Below, piece by piece: positions 1 through 7,542 of a stretch of DNA of 64,000 nucleotides. Under the pieces are notes generated by a model. The model saw only the letters and a program-made list of their open reading frames with translations. It was not told where the DNA came from and ran no database searches. Origin of the DNA: Flavobacterium fryxellicola (lineage in GTDB: Bacteria; Bacteroidota; Bacteroidia; Flavobacteriales; Flavobacteriaceae); contig NZ_FRDK01000009.1 in the NCBI RefSeq assembly GCF_900143245.1, positions 81,213-145,212 of the forward strand. The letters are read 5' to 3'. The position numbers and the translations under genes were made by a program. Each line of letters begins with the position of its first letter. Position 1 is the first letter of the stretch.

Positions 1-36
1 GAGCGCAGCAAGGTACCTAATCTAAATTCCGAAAGT

Positions 37-471
37 ATGCCAAATTTTATCGTCAAAACCTATCAAAAGGACACCATTTACAGGGGAAACCAAATCTTTA
101 TTCTGAACAAAGGAATCAACAGCGGCAAGCCCCAAAAAGAGCCGTTTGCAAATAGTTATGTGGTTATTTTTGCATCCGAAGAAGATGCCGAAATGATGTA
201 CTGGCTGGCTTACAGCCTTTGGCAAATGAGATTTTGGCACCAGCACCTAATAGGTTCTGTTATTCCTTTTATTCGAATTAAATGCTTCCAATCCGAATTT
301 GACCACAAAGTAACTAAAATGCTAACCGATTTCGAGCAGCACAAAAAAGACATACATGCCATTAAAGAATTGGAGCAGCAAAAACAACATTTGAAGAGAA
401 ATATCACACTGATAAATGAACTAAAAAAATGTATTTTATCTAGGTACTGCCACGAAACAAAAAAAGCCTAA
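37..471 (+). CDS. DUF6943-like protein of unknown function
   Basis: A 144-residue protein with no signal peptide or membrane segment. It contains a phrase characteristic of a Bacteroidota-specific family (FILNKGINSGKP near residue 22, WLAYSLW near residue 55, GSVIPF near residue 74) and a charged, probably coiled C-terminal half. I recognise it as DUF6943-like from memory; no function is known. The frame is open to the left edge of the window, so the true start could lie a few codons upstream of this ATG. It faces a minus-strand module of small membrane proteins and DUF5675, and its stop codon lies inside the shared terminator hairpin. The function should be treated as unknown. Confidence 0.7.
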   Translation: MPNFIVKTYQKDTIYRGNQIFILNKGINSGKPQKEPFANSYVVIFASEEDAEMMYWLAYSLWQMRFWHQHLIGSVIPFIRIKCFQSEFDHKVTKMLTDFEQHKKDIHAIKELEQQKQHLKRNITLINELKKCILSRYCHETKKA

Positions 472-487
472 TCTCGCGATTAGGCTT
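464..487. terminator. Bidirectional intrinsic terminator
   Basis: A perfect 10-bp stem (AAGCCTAATC paired with GATTAGGCTT) with a TCGC loop, flanked by an A-run on the left and a short T-run on the right. It sits between convergent genes and overlaps the stop codon of the left gene. Confidence 0.8.
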
Positions 488-530
488 TCTTATAAAATTC
501 AGTAAAGGTTACCACACAAAAACTGAATCT

Positions 531-704
531 CTATTTTTTATTTTTGGTCAACCGCTTTAAAAGAAGTGAAACCAGAAAACTAACTATCGCTCCAACAATG
601 GCTAAGATAATAGTTTTTAGAATATCTTTAGAAAGGATATTGGGTGCAATACTCAACAAAGTTCCTAAAATGGTGCCTGATTTTAAAGTAAGATTAGTCT
701 CCAT
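531..704 (-). CDS. Small membrane protein, 57 aa
   Basis: A short minus-strand frame that starts ATG GAG ACT AAT and ends TAG. The product is a 57-residue protein with one strongly hydrophobic stretch (about residues 31-49, ILAIVGAIVSFLVSLLL) followed by a basic tail KRLTKNKK, so it is probably a single-pass inner-membrane protein. Its ATG overlaps the last codons of the upstream 86-aa gene, which implies translational coupling. Together with the neighbouring hydrophobic protein it is reminiscent of phage holin pairs, but this is inference. It ends just before the shared terminator. Confidence 0.6.
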   Translation of the reverse strand: METNLTLKSGTILGTLLSIAPNILSKDILKTIILAIVGAIVSFLVSLLLKRLTKNKK

Positions 705-954
705 CGCTTCTAGATTTTGGAATTATTTCTTGTTCTGCCTTCAACAGGGCTGCTTCTTCAACTGTAACCTGACTGACAGCAGAAATCACCCCTCCAGCAA
801 CAGCTATATATCCTGCAATACTTACCACAGCAACAGGCAAAACAACCGGCGCCGCAATCACACTTCCGCTTATGGCCAACAAAGCCAATCCAATGGCTCT
901 CAAAATCCTAAAAAATTTAGGAGTGGGCGATTTTGCTCTTTCAACTAATTTCAT
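694..954 (-). CDS. Small hydrophobic membrane protein, 86 aa
   Basis: An 86-residue protein with a basic N-terminus, a long alanine/valine/isoleucine-rich hydrophobic hairpin (about residues 18-60, two possible membrane helices) and a charged C-terminal tail. It lies 13 bp after the DUF5675 gene and overlaps the 57-aa membrane gene by 11 bp, so the two are very likely co-translated. The family is not recognised by name. A holin-like or membrane-anchor role is possible because the neighbour DUF5675 and the overall compact architecture look phage-derived, but no residue proves it. Confidence 0.65.
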   Translation of the reverse strand: MKLVERAKSPTPKFFRILRAIGLALLAISGSVIAAPVVLPVAVVSIAGYIAVAGGVISAVSQVTVEEAALLKAEQEIIPKSRSDGD

Positions 955-967
955 AGTACTATTTTTT

Positions 968-1381
968 TTAGACCTGCTTAAAGCAGGCAGGTTGAATACT
1001 TATTTTAACGACTTCATTGCGTTCCAAAGCAGCATAAACCACTGCTTTCAGCTTTTTCAATGCGATCCGGGAAGAATTGCCCTTCCCTATTCCCGTATGT
1101 TTGGTAACAGGAGCAATACAGCCTAATAATTCTTTTTTGGCATCATTGGCGGGATGGATTAAGATCAAATCTCTTCCCGGAACATGTATCACATGCAAGT
1201 GCCATCCGAATTTTGCACTGTATCGCTTTTTCAAAACAAAGTCTCCCTCGGGAATACAAGAGATCCGCCTTTGATTTCCCAACCAAGGCAATTCGATGGT
1301 ATAACAAACTAGTGTGCCGTTCCATTCTAGCATCCCTTGCGTTCCTTCAGGAAAATAGATTCTGGTTAATACCAAAATCAT
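968..1381 (-). CDS. DUF5675 family protein
   Basis: A 137-residue protein recognisable as DUF5675 by its opening (LTRIYFPEGTQGMLEW), the phrase CYTIELPWLGNQRRISCIPEG near residues 31-51 and the downstream HVIHVPGRDLILIHPAN segment. The family occurs in phages and in Bacteroidota accessory islands; its biochemical role is not established. There is no signal peptide. The start is one base after the stop of the 251-aa gene, so the two are translationally coupled. The position before two small membrane proteins is consistent with a lysis-like cassette, which is my inference only. Confidence 0.75.
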   Translation of the reverse strand: MILVLTRIYFPEGTQGMLEWNGTLVCYTIELPWLGNQRRISCIPEGDFVLKKRYSAKFGWHLHVIHVPGRDLILIHPANDAKKELLGCIAPVTKHTGIGKGNSSRIALKKLKAVVYAALERNEVVKISIQPACFKQV

Positions 1382-1382
1382 C

Positions 1383-2138
1383 TTACAATCCGCTTACGCT
1401 AACCAAAGCTAACGGGTTGTAGGACCCATTTTTCAATGGATACATCTGTCCGTTTACTTCTTGATAAAATTCAAGACCCAAAGCCAAAAACAAAGGTTTT
1501 GTACTGTTAGCAGTGACGGGATTTACATGACTAATCGCCTCTGTTAGTGCCACATCCCATGGAAGAATTGCTGTTTCTGAATTTGTAGAAACAAATGTCT
1601 CATTCTCAAAATCGATTTCAGCACCAGCAGAAATGATTTTAAAATGTGTCGTTCCTGATGGAGCTGCAATCAAATTGGCAGGAATAAACGGAGCTAAATC
1701 AAGGCTGATATCTCCAGAAACTCGGTCAATAGTCCCAACATAGGGAGCAAACAAACTGGTGCCCAGTTTTCCTCTGATATTGAATTCAAACCCAGCAAGC
1801 AATTCGGCTTCACCGTCAATCACATTTCTCAATCCACGTACACTGACGGTATCGGCTTGGATCACTTTTACCATAAGCTGCGTTAATCGACTTACCATTC
1901 TGCCATCAGCAGAATTCAATAGCAAGGCTCTCAAAGCCGTTCTCAAAATCTTTCCGGCTTTACCGGCTCTTCCAAATTCGGAACCATTCTCGCGCGTTCT
2001 CTGAAACGCAGGATCACTCTTGATTCTGCTAGCATCGATACCGCCTTTTTCGCGCGCTAAATGCCCATCTTGGGTTTTGTAAAAAGTAATATCTCCAATA
2101 GTACCTTTCAACTTAATTATGCCTTTCTGTCTTGCCAT
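1383..2138 (-). CDS. Conserved protein of unknown function (MARQKG type), 251 aa
   Basis: A 251-residue protein with no signal peptide. The first 65 residues are highly basic and look strongly conserved (MARQKGIIKLKGTIGDITF, then a DASRIKSDPAFQRTRENG stretch and a glycine/lysine-rich GRAGKAGK), while the rest is a beta-rich region that includes a domain resembling an immunoglobulin-like or structural fold. I have a general impression of similar proteins in other Flavobacterium genomes but cannot name a family. It is the first gene of a four-gene minus-strand unit (251 aa, DUF5675, 86 aa, 57 aa). A structural phage or particle protein would fit the neighbours but is unproven. Confidence 0.7.
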   Translation of the reverse strand: MARQKGIIKLKGTIGDITFYKTQDGHLAREKGGIDASRIKSDPAFQRTRENGSEFGRAGKAGKILRTALRALLLNSADGRMVSRLTQLMVKVIQADTVSVRGLRNVIDGEAELLAGFEFNIRGKLGTSLFAPYVGTIDRVSGDISLDLAPFIPANLIAAPSGTTHFKIISAGAEIDFENETFVSTNSETAILPWDVALTEAISHVNPVTANSTKPLFLALGLEFYQEVNGQMYPLKNGSYNPLALVSVSGL

Positions 2139-2375
2139 AATTCCTAAAATTTAAGTTTATAATTTGTTTTAAAATGAATTCAACCGTCATCCTGTTGCAA
2201 CACTTTTCAATTGATTTAAACGCAAATTTTAGCCAAATAAATCGCATTAAAAAGGGCACGGCGACCAGATGGCAAAATCAGACACAGATGGCATTAATCG
2301 ACATGAATGACACTTATAAGTCCATTAGAATTTATAAGTTTCTATATGCAATTACGTATAGATTGTAATTTAAAG

Positions 2376-2407
2376 AGCAAATTATATGCTTTAACATATA
2401 ATTTGCT
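2376..2407. promoter_or_regulatory. Perfect 13-bp inverted repeat, probable HipB operator
   Basis: The arms AGCAAATTATATG and CATATAATTTGCT are perfect inverted copies separated by six bases. The site lies about 40-70 bp upstream of the hipB-like start and its right arm runs into the -7 promoter element, which is the usual arrangement for an autorepressing antitoxin. Confidence 0.75.
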
Positions 2408-2414
2408 ATATTTG
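2407..2414 (+). promoter_or_regulatory. Bacteroidota -7 promoter element of the hip operon
   Basis: TATATTTG matches the TAnnTTTG consensus of the Bacteroidota primary sigma factor. It begins on the last base of the inverted repeat and lies about 30 bp upstream of the first gene. No good -33 TTG was seen at the expected distance, so the promoter may be weak or masked by the operator. Confidence 0.55.
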
Positions 2415-2445
2415 TTCTAATTCGATGTAAATGCATATAATTATG

Positions 2446-2688
2446 ATGACACTAGCAGACTTTGTAAAAGAAAAAAGAAATGAAGTAAACCTCACCCAGG
2501 AAGCATTTGCAGAACGTGCTGGAGTGGCGCTGACCGTTATTCGAAAAATAGAACAAGGAAAAGAAAATCTAAATCTCGAGAGGGTAAACCAAGTTTTAAG
2601 AATGTTCGGTCATACCCTCGGACCGGTTAACGCAAGAGAATTATCCCTGTCTGCCGAACAGGTAGGCAAAAATGAAAAGAAAGAATAA
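2446..2688 (+). CDS. hipB: HipB-like antitoxin, HTH transcriptional regulator
   Basis: About 80 residues dominated by an XRE-type helix-turn-helix (residues 2-60: FVKEKRNEVNLTQEAFAERAGV, then VIRKIEQGKENLNLERV), the standard HipB fold. In the HipBA family this protein binds the operator and neutralises the kinase. Two earlier in-frame ATGs exist (2431 and 2443); the third, MTLADF, is preferred because family members begin close to the HTH. The stop codon shares a base with the start of the next gene (TAATG), so translation is coupled. A perfect inverted repeat upstream supports autoregulation. Confidence 0.85.
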   Translation: MTLADFVKEKRNEVNLTQEAFAERAGVALTVIRKIEQGKENLNLERVNQVLRMFGHTLGPVNARELSLSAEQVGKNEKKE

Positions 2689-3020
2689 TGAGACAAGCAG
2701 CAATATATTATAAAGACCTATTAGCGGGAATACTAACCGAAACAGATGACGGAGACTATATCTTTCAGTATGAAGAACAATATGTAAAGGAGCATTCTAA
2801 AGAGTTCCTCACTTTTACAATGCCGGTAACCGCAAAAATATATACCGCCAAACGATTGTTCCCCTTTTTTGAAGGGCTTATTCCTGAAGGCTGGCTACTG
2901 AATATCGCATCCAAAAACTGGAAAATAAATACAAATGATCGTATGGGACTGCTCTTGGCATGCTGCCAAAACTGCATCGGAGCCGTTAGTGTCCAACCAA
3001 CACCAAATGAAAATGAATAA
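2688..3020 (+). CDS. HipS-like protein (HipA N-terminal subdomain)
   Basis: A 110-residue protein corresponding to the N-terminal subdomain of HipA alone. Typical phrases are the opening AAIYYKDLLAGILTE, FTMPVT near residue 45, FPFFEGLIPEGWLL near residue 58 and DRMGLLLACCQNCIGAV near residue 84. In classical HipA this domain is fused to the kinase; here it is separate and the kinase follows with a 14-bp overlap. In E. coli HipBST the equivalent free domain HipS is the antitoxin, and that role is inferred here. Confidence 0.8.
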   Translation: MRQAAIYYKDLLAGILTETDDGDYIFQYEEQYVKEHSKEFLTFTMPVTAKIYTAKRLFPFFEGLIPEGWLLNIASKNWKINTNDRMGLLLACCQNCIGAVSVQPTPNENE

Positions 3021-3969
3021 GAACTGTTTATACTGTTATCAGATATTAGAGGATACAATTGGAGGTGATTTTCATGAGCAGTGCTGCTTAAATTTTTTTG
3101 GTACAAAACAGCAACCTGCATTTGAACATACCCTACAACAAATGACCGCCTTAGCGCTAAATGTCGTGGAGCGAAGCGTGGCAGTACCTGGGGTACAACC
3201 CAAATTATCACTATCAATAGTAAATGACACGATTCAGGACGGGAATAAAGGACGTCTTACCGTGGTAGGCGCTTTGGGCGGTAATTATATTTTCAAACCG
3301 CCATCCGAACAATTTGCTGAAATGCCCGCAAATGAACATGTAACGATGCGCATTGCAGAAGCTTTTGGTATTAACACTGTAAAATCAAGCTTGATCCGCC
3401 TACAATCTGGTGAGCTTTCCTATATTACCAAACGCATTGATAGGACAGCTACTGGAGAAAAAATACACATGCTCGACATGTTCCAAATCACGGAAGCTTT
3501 TGACAAATACAAAAGCTCGATGGAAAAAATAGGCAAAGCAATCAATGAATTCTCAGACAACACCTTATTGGACAAACTATACTTTTTGGAACTGGGTATT
3601 TTCAGCTATCTGACCGGAAACAACGACATGCACCTGAAGAACTTCTCGATGATCAATACTGCTGATATTTGGACATTGGCTCCAGCCTATGATCTGCTGA
3701 ACGTAGCCATAGTAAACCCGGAAGACACCGAAGAACTAGCTTTAACACTCGATGGAAAAAAGAAAAAACTAAAATGGGAGCATTTCCAAACACTAGGCAC
3801 AAACCTCGGACTCAACGAAAAACAGCTAAAAGGAATAGTAAAACGATTCCAAAAAAACAAACCAATTGCCATGCAGTGGATCGATAATTCATTCCTATCT
3901 GAAGCATTCAAAGATAAATACAAACTACTATTAGAGGAAAGATACAGCAGTTTATTTCAGCCTAAGTAA
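3007..3969 (+). CDS. HipT-like serine/threonine kinase toxin (HipA C-terminal domain)
   Basis: About 320 residues making up the kinase part of HipA. Visible motifs: GVQPKLSLS (Gly-rich/Ser loop, near residue 60), YIFKP (ATP lysine), NEHVTMRIAEAFGI, YITKRIDR, the catalytic loop GNNDMHLKN and the metal-binding LAPAYDLLN. The protein opens with a cysteine/histidine knuckle (CLYC ... HEQCC) that looks like a zinc site. HipA-family kinases phosphorylate aminoacyl-tRNA synthetases (GltX for HipA, TrpS for HipT), halting translation. The start chosen is ATG 3007; 3013 is also possible. The open frame further upstream is just overlap with the previous gene. Confidence 0.85.
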   Translation: MKMNKNCLYCYQILEDTIGGDFHEQCCLNFFGTKQQPAFEHTLQQMTALALNVVERSVAVPGVQPKLSLSIVNDTIQDGNKGRLTVVGALGGNYIFKPPSEQFAEMPANEHVTMRIAEAFGINTVKSSLIRLQSGELSYITKRIDRTATGEKIHMLDMFQITEAFDKYKSSMEKIGKAINEFSDNTLLDKLYFLELGIFSYLTGNNDMHLKNFSMINTADIWTLAPAYDLLNVAIVNPEDTEELALTLDGKKKKLKWEHFQTLGTNLGLNEKQLKGIVKRFQKNKPIAMQWIDNSFLSEAFKDKYKLLLEERYSSLFQPK

Positions 3970-4058
3970 ACAAGCACTTTTTTGTTTAATTTTACTTAGA
4001 AGTTTGGATAATAGAATTTTAAAGTAAGCCAAAGCCCAACCAAAGCTATAGATAGAGT

Positions 4059-4262
4059 ATGAAAGCAGCAACCACGAGATTGTGTATCTACCCTAAAGAC
4101 ATACAACGTATTACAGGAAAGAGTTATCGCCAAAGCATTAGACTGTTGCAAAACATCAGAAAGGAGATTAAGAAGCTCCCTACGGAGTTTGTGTCCGTGC
4201 AAGAGTTCTGCCAATACACTAGCCTGAAACAAGAGCAGGTAGAATTACATATTATAGGTTAA
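4059..4262 (+). CDS. Small conserved protein, 67 aa, unknown function
   Basis: A 67-residue, basic, soluble protein with an order of residues that looks conserved rather than random (LCIYPKDIQRITGKSYR, then KKLPTEFVSVQEFC and TSLKQEQVE). The predicted character is mostly helical, which could suit a small DNA-binding or excisionase-like protein; that is a guess. It stands alone between the hip operon and the decayed IS element. I have seen similar small proteins in Flavobacteriia but cannot name a family. Confidence 0.5.
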   Translation: MKAATTRLCIYPKDIQRITGKSYRQSIRLLQNIRKEIKKLPTEFVSVQEFCQYTSLKQEQVELHIIG

Positions 4263-4338
4263 ACTCCCGTTATTCTTTCACATATTTTACCATTAACGTA
4301 GTTGTAATAAGTCTTTTTTACTAATTTTGACTATAATA

Positions 4339-4485
4339 ATGGTTGTTTTACACCAGATTAAACCAACAATAGCATCTCATTATACTAATTATGTCAGTAT
4401 TCTGAAAAAAAATACTACTAAATTAAACATCCCAGAAAACATAATCAATACAATTGAAAACGATTTTTATTTTATAAAGAACTAA
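4339..4485 (+). CDS. Possible 48-aa ORF of unknown significance
   Basis: A short ATG-to-TAA frame in an otherwise empty stretch of about 340 bp to the left of the IS element. The product is lysine/asparagine-rich with no motif. It may be a remnant or chance. The rest of 4263-4602 shows no gene, RNA or repeat that I can support. Confidence 0.15.
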   Translation: MVVLHQIKPTIASHYTNYVSILKKNTTKLNIPENIINTIENDFYFIKN

Positions 4486-4661
4486 TCGTTGATAAACGGA
4501 ATCTATTTCTAAAAAATTGAATGCTCTAATCAGAACAAAACTTTAATACCTAGATCAATTTTTGTTACTGTACAAGCTTAATAATTGAACAGCTTAAAAA
4601 TGGATATACTAATTTAGCATGGAGAAAGAGTTAAGAGAAAACCTTACTTTTAACATATAAA

Positions 4662-4955
4662 ACAGTCAGAAAAATTTGTGACACTGCTTTTAAGACCAAA
4701 GCAGTTGAATTGAGTAATGAAAGATTAAACATTTCTGAATTAGCCAGAGAACTGGGCATCGGAGTTGCTATGCTATACAAATGGCGCAAAGATTATGAGA
4801 AATTTGGTTCAGGGAGTTTCCCTAGAAAAGGAATTTTAAAATAAACATCAGATCAAAAAATCATAAGCGATTTAGAAGCAAAACTCAAAGATGCAGAACT
4901 CGAACGCGATATATTAAAAAAAGCAATAGGCATTTTTTCCAAGAGCGGTCGATGA
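4662..4955 (+). pseudogene. IS3-type orfA (HTH transposase subunit), broken
   Basis: The frame reads like an IS3/IS150-type orfA: a helix-turn-helix region (DTAFKTKAVELSNERLNISE, then LARELGIGVAMLYKWRKDYE) followed by the C-terminal leucine-zipper segment (DLEAKLKDAELERDILKKA). It lacks an ATG at the expected position (ATA AAA where ATG would be expected a few codons upstream) and has an in-frame TAA at 4842 after SFPRKGILK. It overlaps orfB in the typical IS3 manner. It cannot make a full product. Confidence 0.8.
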
Positions 4956-5830
4956 TATATGATTTCACAAAAAACAATGAAAAGATATTTCCGATTGAAA
5001 AGATGTGTCAGGTTTTAGTGGTAAGTTCCAGTGGGTTTTACAGATGGAAAAACAAAATTATTTCAAATAGAATTCATAGAATGAACCATATAAAAGAAAA
5101 AATAACTTCAATTTATTTTGAATCCAAACAACGATATGGTAGCCCCAGAATAACCATCGAATTACAAAGTTTAGGTTATGCAATTTCAAGAATAACTGTA
5201 GCAAAATACATGAAACAAATGGCTTTAAGAAGTAAATTAAGTAAGAAATTTAAAGTAACAACTGATTCAAAACATAATTATTTGACAGTTGAAAATGTTT
5301 TAAACAGAGAATTTAAACCAACATTACCGTCAAAAGTTTGGGTATCAGACATTACTTATATCCATACAAAAGAAGGATTTTTATACCTAACAACAGTTAT
5401 AGATTTATATGATAGAAAAATAATAGGTTGGAGTTTAAGTAGTACAATGAGTACTCAAGACACTATATTATCGGCTTGGCGAATGGCAATTCGAAACAGA
5501 ACTGTGCACGCAGGATTAATATTTCATTCCGATAGAGGGGTTCAGTATGCTAATAATAAATTTGCACGTGTTCTGAATTCGTATAAAAAAATTACTCGAA
5601 GTATGTCCAGAATAGGCAATTGTTGGGACAATGCTGTAGCAGAAAGTTTCTTTAAATCATTAAAAACCGAATTGATTTATGGTAACAAGCTCATGACTTA
5701 AGAACAAATGAAATTAGAAATCTTTGAGTACATCGAAATTTGGTATAATAAAAAAAGAAGGCACTCAGCCTTAAATTATAAAAACATTGACGAATTTAAC
5801 AATCAATTTAATTACAAAAATGTCGCTTAA
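4952..5830 (+). pseudogene. IS3-type orfB (DDE integrase-like transposase) with internal stop
   Basis: An rve-type integrase core with HTH_21 at the N-terminus and the DDE residues visible: SDITYIH, FHSDRGVQYAN and NCWDNAVAESFFKSLK. After residue 249 (KLMT) there is a TAA at 5699, and the same frame then continues for 42 codons with the conserved family ending (EQMKLEIFEYIEIWYNKKRR) to a second TAA. A single substitution thus removed the C-terminal tail. The DDE core survives, but with orfA dead the element is unlikely to move by itself. Confidence 0.85.
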
Positions 5831-5861
5831 CTTAATCTCCATTATTTATTTTGCATATCGA

Positions 5862-6261
5862 GGTCGCTTTTGCAAAACCTATGGAGTTAAAGGCTACATC
5901 TGCGTCATTTTGAGTAAATTCATCCACGTAGCGAGCTGGAGAAGTTTCTTCTTCAAGTTGTACGTGCATGTCTATCCAACCAGGCATAGCCGTTTTGGTT
6001 TGCACGTTGATGACTTTATCTACCAGGATTTATAGGATTTATAAAACCGTCTTGAATGGCTTTAATACTTTTATTAGAAACTATTATGGTTTTATTAGTC
6101 AGGACTTTTCCGGTTTTGGTATCTATAATTTTACCACATTGAATATACGTATCTTGCGCCAATAAAATTGTGCTACTAAGGAGCAGCATAAGCATTAATC
6201 TGTTTTTTATAATGGTTTGATTTATTTTTAAAGGTATGAAAAATAGTATATTAACCAACAT
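5862..6261 (-). pseudogene. Amidohydrolase family protein, truncated and frameshifted
   Basis: The N-terminal part of a secreted amidohydrolase of the imidazolonepropionase-like type. There is a signal peptide (LMLMLLLSSTILLAQ) followed by TYIQCGKIIDTKTGKVLTNK. Near 6020 one extra base shifts the frame, which otherwise continues DKVINVQTKTAMPGWIDMHV and further to FAKAT, where the IS right end begins. The metal-binding HxH after PGWIDM reads HVQ, so a ligand is also lost. About 350 C-terminal residues are absent from the window. The gene is dead by three independent criteria. Confidence 0.8.
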
Positions 6262-6553
6262 TTCTAATTTTATTTCCTCTTATCCCGCGCTAATTGTTTT
6301 CTAAAGGAAAATTAAAAGGACTTTGATCTCGATAACGGAAAAAAATAGTATCGAGCAAAATTTGTAATTTGATTATGAAGCAAAATCAGGGAAAACCATA
6401 AAAAACGGAAGGATTTATGGGCATTTTGAGACATTAGCACTTGATAAATTTTGTGCGTTGCAAAAATGACTAACGTAGTGGCAGTACTCTAATTACCACT
6501 CTATAAATGTCACCTACCAACTAAAAATAGTAAAAATTAAAAGCTTAGATGTT

Positions 6554-7084
6554 ATGAAAAAAGTACTATTTATGATGATTTTATTATCTTCAATAAACTC
6601 CAAGATCATTTTTGATTTTGATAAAAATTCAGATATTAGAGACTGGATTGTTGTTGATGACGTTGTGATGGGAGGCAGATCAATCAGTACATTTAAGTTA
6701 AATGAAGATGGTTTTGGTGTTTTCGAAGGCAGCGTATCATTGGATAATAATGGAGGCTTTTCATCTGTTCGTTATAGGTTTCAAAAAGCAGAATTAAAGC
6801 AATTCACTAGTATAGTCGTTAAACTTCGGGGTGATGGCAAAGAATATCAATTGAGAATAAAATCCAATTATAGCGATTTTTACTCCTATATAATGCCCTT
6901 TTCAACTTCAGGTGAATGGCAAGAAATAAAAATACCCTTAAAAGACATGTACCCTTCTTGGCGTGGAAGAAGGCTCAAGCAATCTAATTTTTCGGAAGAT
7001 TTTATCGAAGAAATTACTTTTTTAATTGGAAACAAGAAAAATGAAAATTTCAAACTACTGATCGATAAAATAGAGCTAGAATAA
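6554..7084 (+). CDS. CIA30 family protein (complex I intermediate-associated-like)
   Basis: A 176-residue protein of the CIA30 carbohydrate-binding-like fold: IFDFDKNSDIRDWIVVDDVV near the N-terminus, MGGRS at about 38, VSLDNNGGFSSVR at about 60, and the sheet segment GEWQEIKIPLKDMYPSWRGR in the second half. A short hydrophobic N-terminus (LFMMILLSSINS) may be a signal peptide. Bacterial members commonly occur beside redox or photolyase genes, and their function is unclear. It stands alone between two non-coding stretches. Confidence 0.8.
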   Translation: MKKVLFMMILLSSINSKIIFDFDKNSDIRDWIVVDDVVMGGRSISTFKLNEDGFGVFEGSVSLDNNGGFSSVRYRFQKAELKQFTSIVVKLRGDGKEYQLRIKSNYSDFYSYIMPFSTSGEWQEIKIPLKDMYPSWRGRRLKQSNFSEDFIEEITFLIGNKKNENFKLLIDKIELE

Positions 7085-7512
7085 AACGTAGAAACTGAAA
7101 TTTTGACGAGTTTGTAAAACAAGAAAGGACGCCGTTAAAACTTATTCTTATTCAAAATGTATTTTGTAATACCAACTAATACGAAGAGAAAGTCCATCGT
7201 ACAGTATAACTATTTAGAATTTTAGGTGTCGGTGGAATGCTTTTCATACATAGTGATAATAAACGAAAAACGCAATTAGTAATACTAAAAACAATCCTTT
7301 ACGTTGCTAAATACGGGCATTTAATTAGTTACTGCAGCAGTATTGTTAACGTACCACGTTAGCACGACCAACTTTATAGTATTGTAGTAAGTTTGTCGAT
7401 TTCCATCGTGACTAATTATATAAATCCTTATGAAATTAGATACAAAAAACTATTTTTTGAGTATCTACAGCTAAAGAACCAAGGTATAAACTAGAACATT
7501 ATCAAAAAAATA
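7085..7512. other. Non-coding stretch with no supported feature
   Basis: About 430 bp rich in stops in all frames between the CIA30 gene and the terminator of the next convergent gene. I see no tRNA, repeat, promoter consensus or coding remnant I can defend. Confidence 0.5.
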
Positions 7513-7513
7513 A

Positions 7514-7533
7514 AAGGGAGCATACGCTCCCTT
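7514..7533 (-). terminator. Intrinsic terminator of the lipoprotein gene
   Basis: An 8-bp perfect stem AAGGGAGC / GCTCCCTT with a four-base loop; on the minus strand it is followed by TTTA and TTTTTTT. It lies 10 bp after the stop of the minus-strand lipoprotein gene. Confidence 0.75.
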
Positions 7534-7542
7534 GTTAATTTA

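Larger units (their letters stand above)
4603..5861 (+). mobile_element. Degenerate IS3-family insertion sequence with imperfect terminal inverted repeats
   Basis: About 1.26 kb holding an IS3-type orfA and orfB, both broken by stop codons. The left end (GGATATACTAATTTAGCATG) and the reverse complement of the right end (CGATATGCAAAATAAATAAT) are similar over roughly 25 bp including a shared ATGGAGA, so I take them as the terminal inverted repeats. No matching target duplication is seen: the left flank is AAAAA and the right flank GGTCG. The right end abuts a truncated amidohydrolase gene whose missing part is not present on the left side, which points to a deletion or rearrangement after insertion. 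Confidence 0.7.

Noticed and set aside
544..948. 134-aa plus-strand frame
   Set aside because: Overlaps two better-supported minus-strand membrane proteins and shows low-complexity Asn/Ser composition.
2174..2368. 64-aa plus-strand frame upstream of the hip operon
   Set aside because: No motif, and it ends before the operator; composition is not protein-like.
5787..6035. 82-aa plus-strand frame at the IS right end
   Set aside because: Runs antisense to the amidohydrolase remnant and across the IS border.
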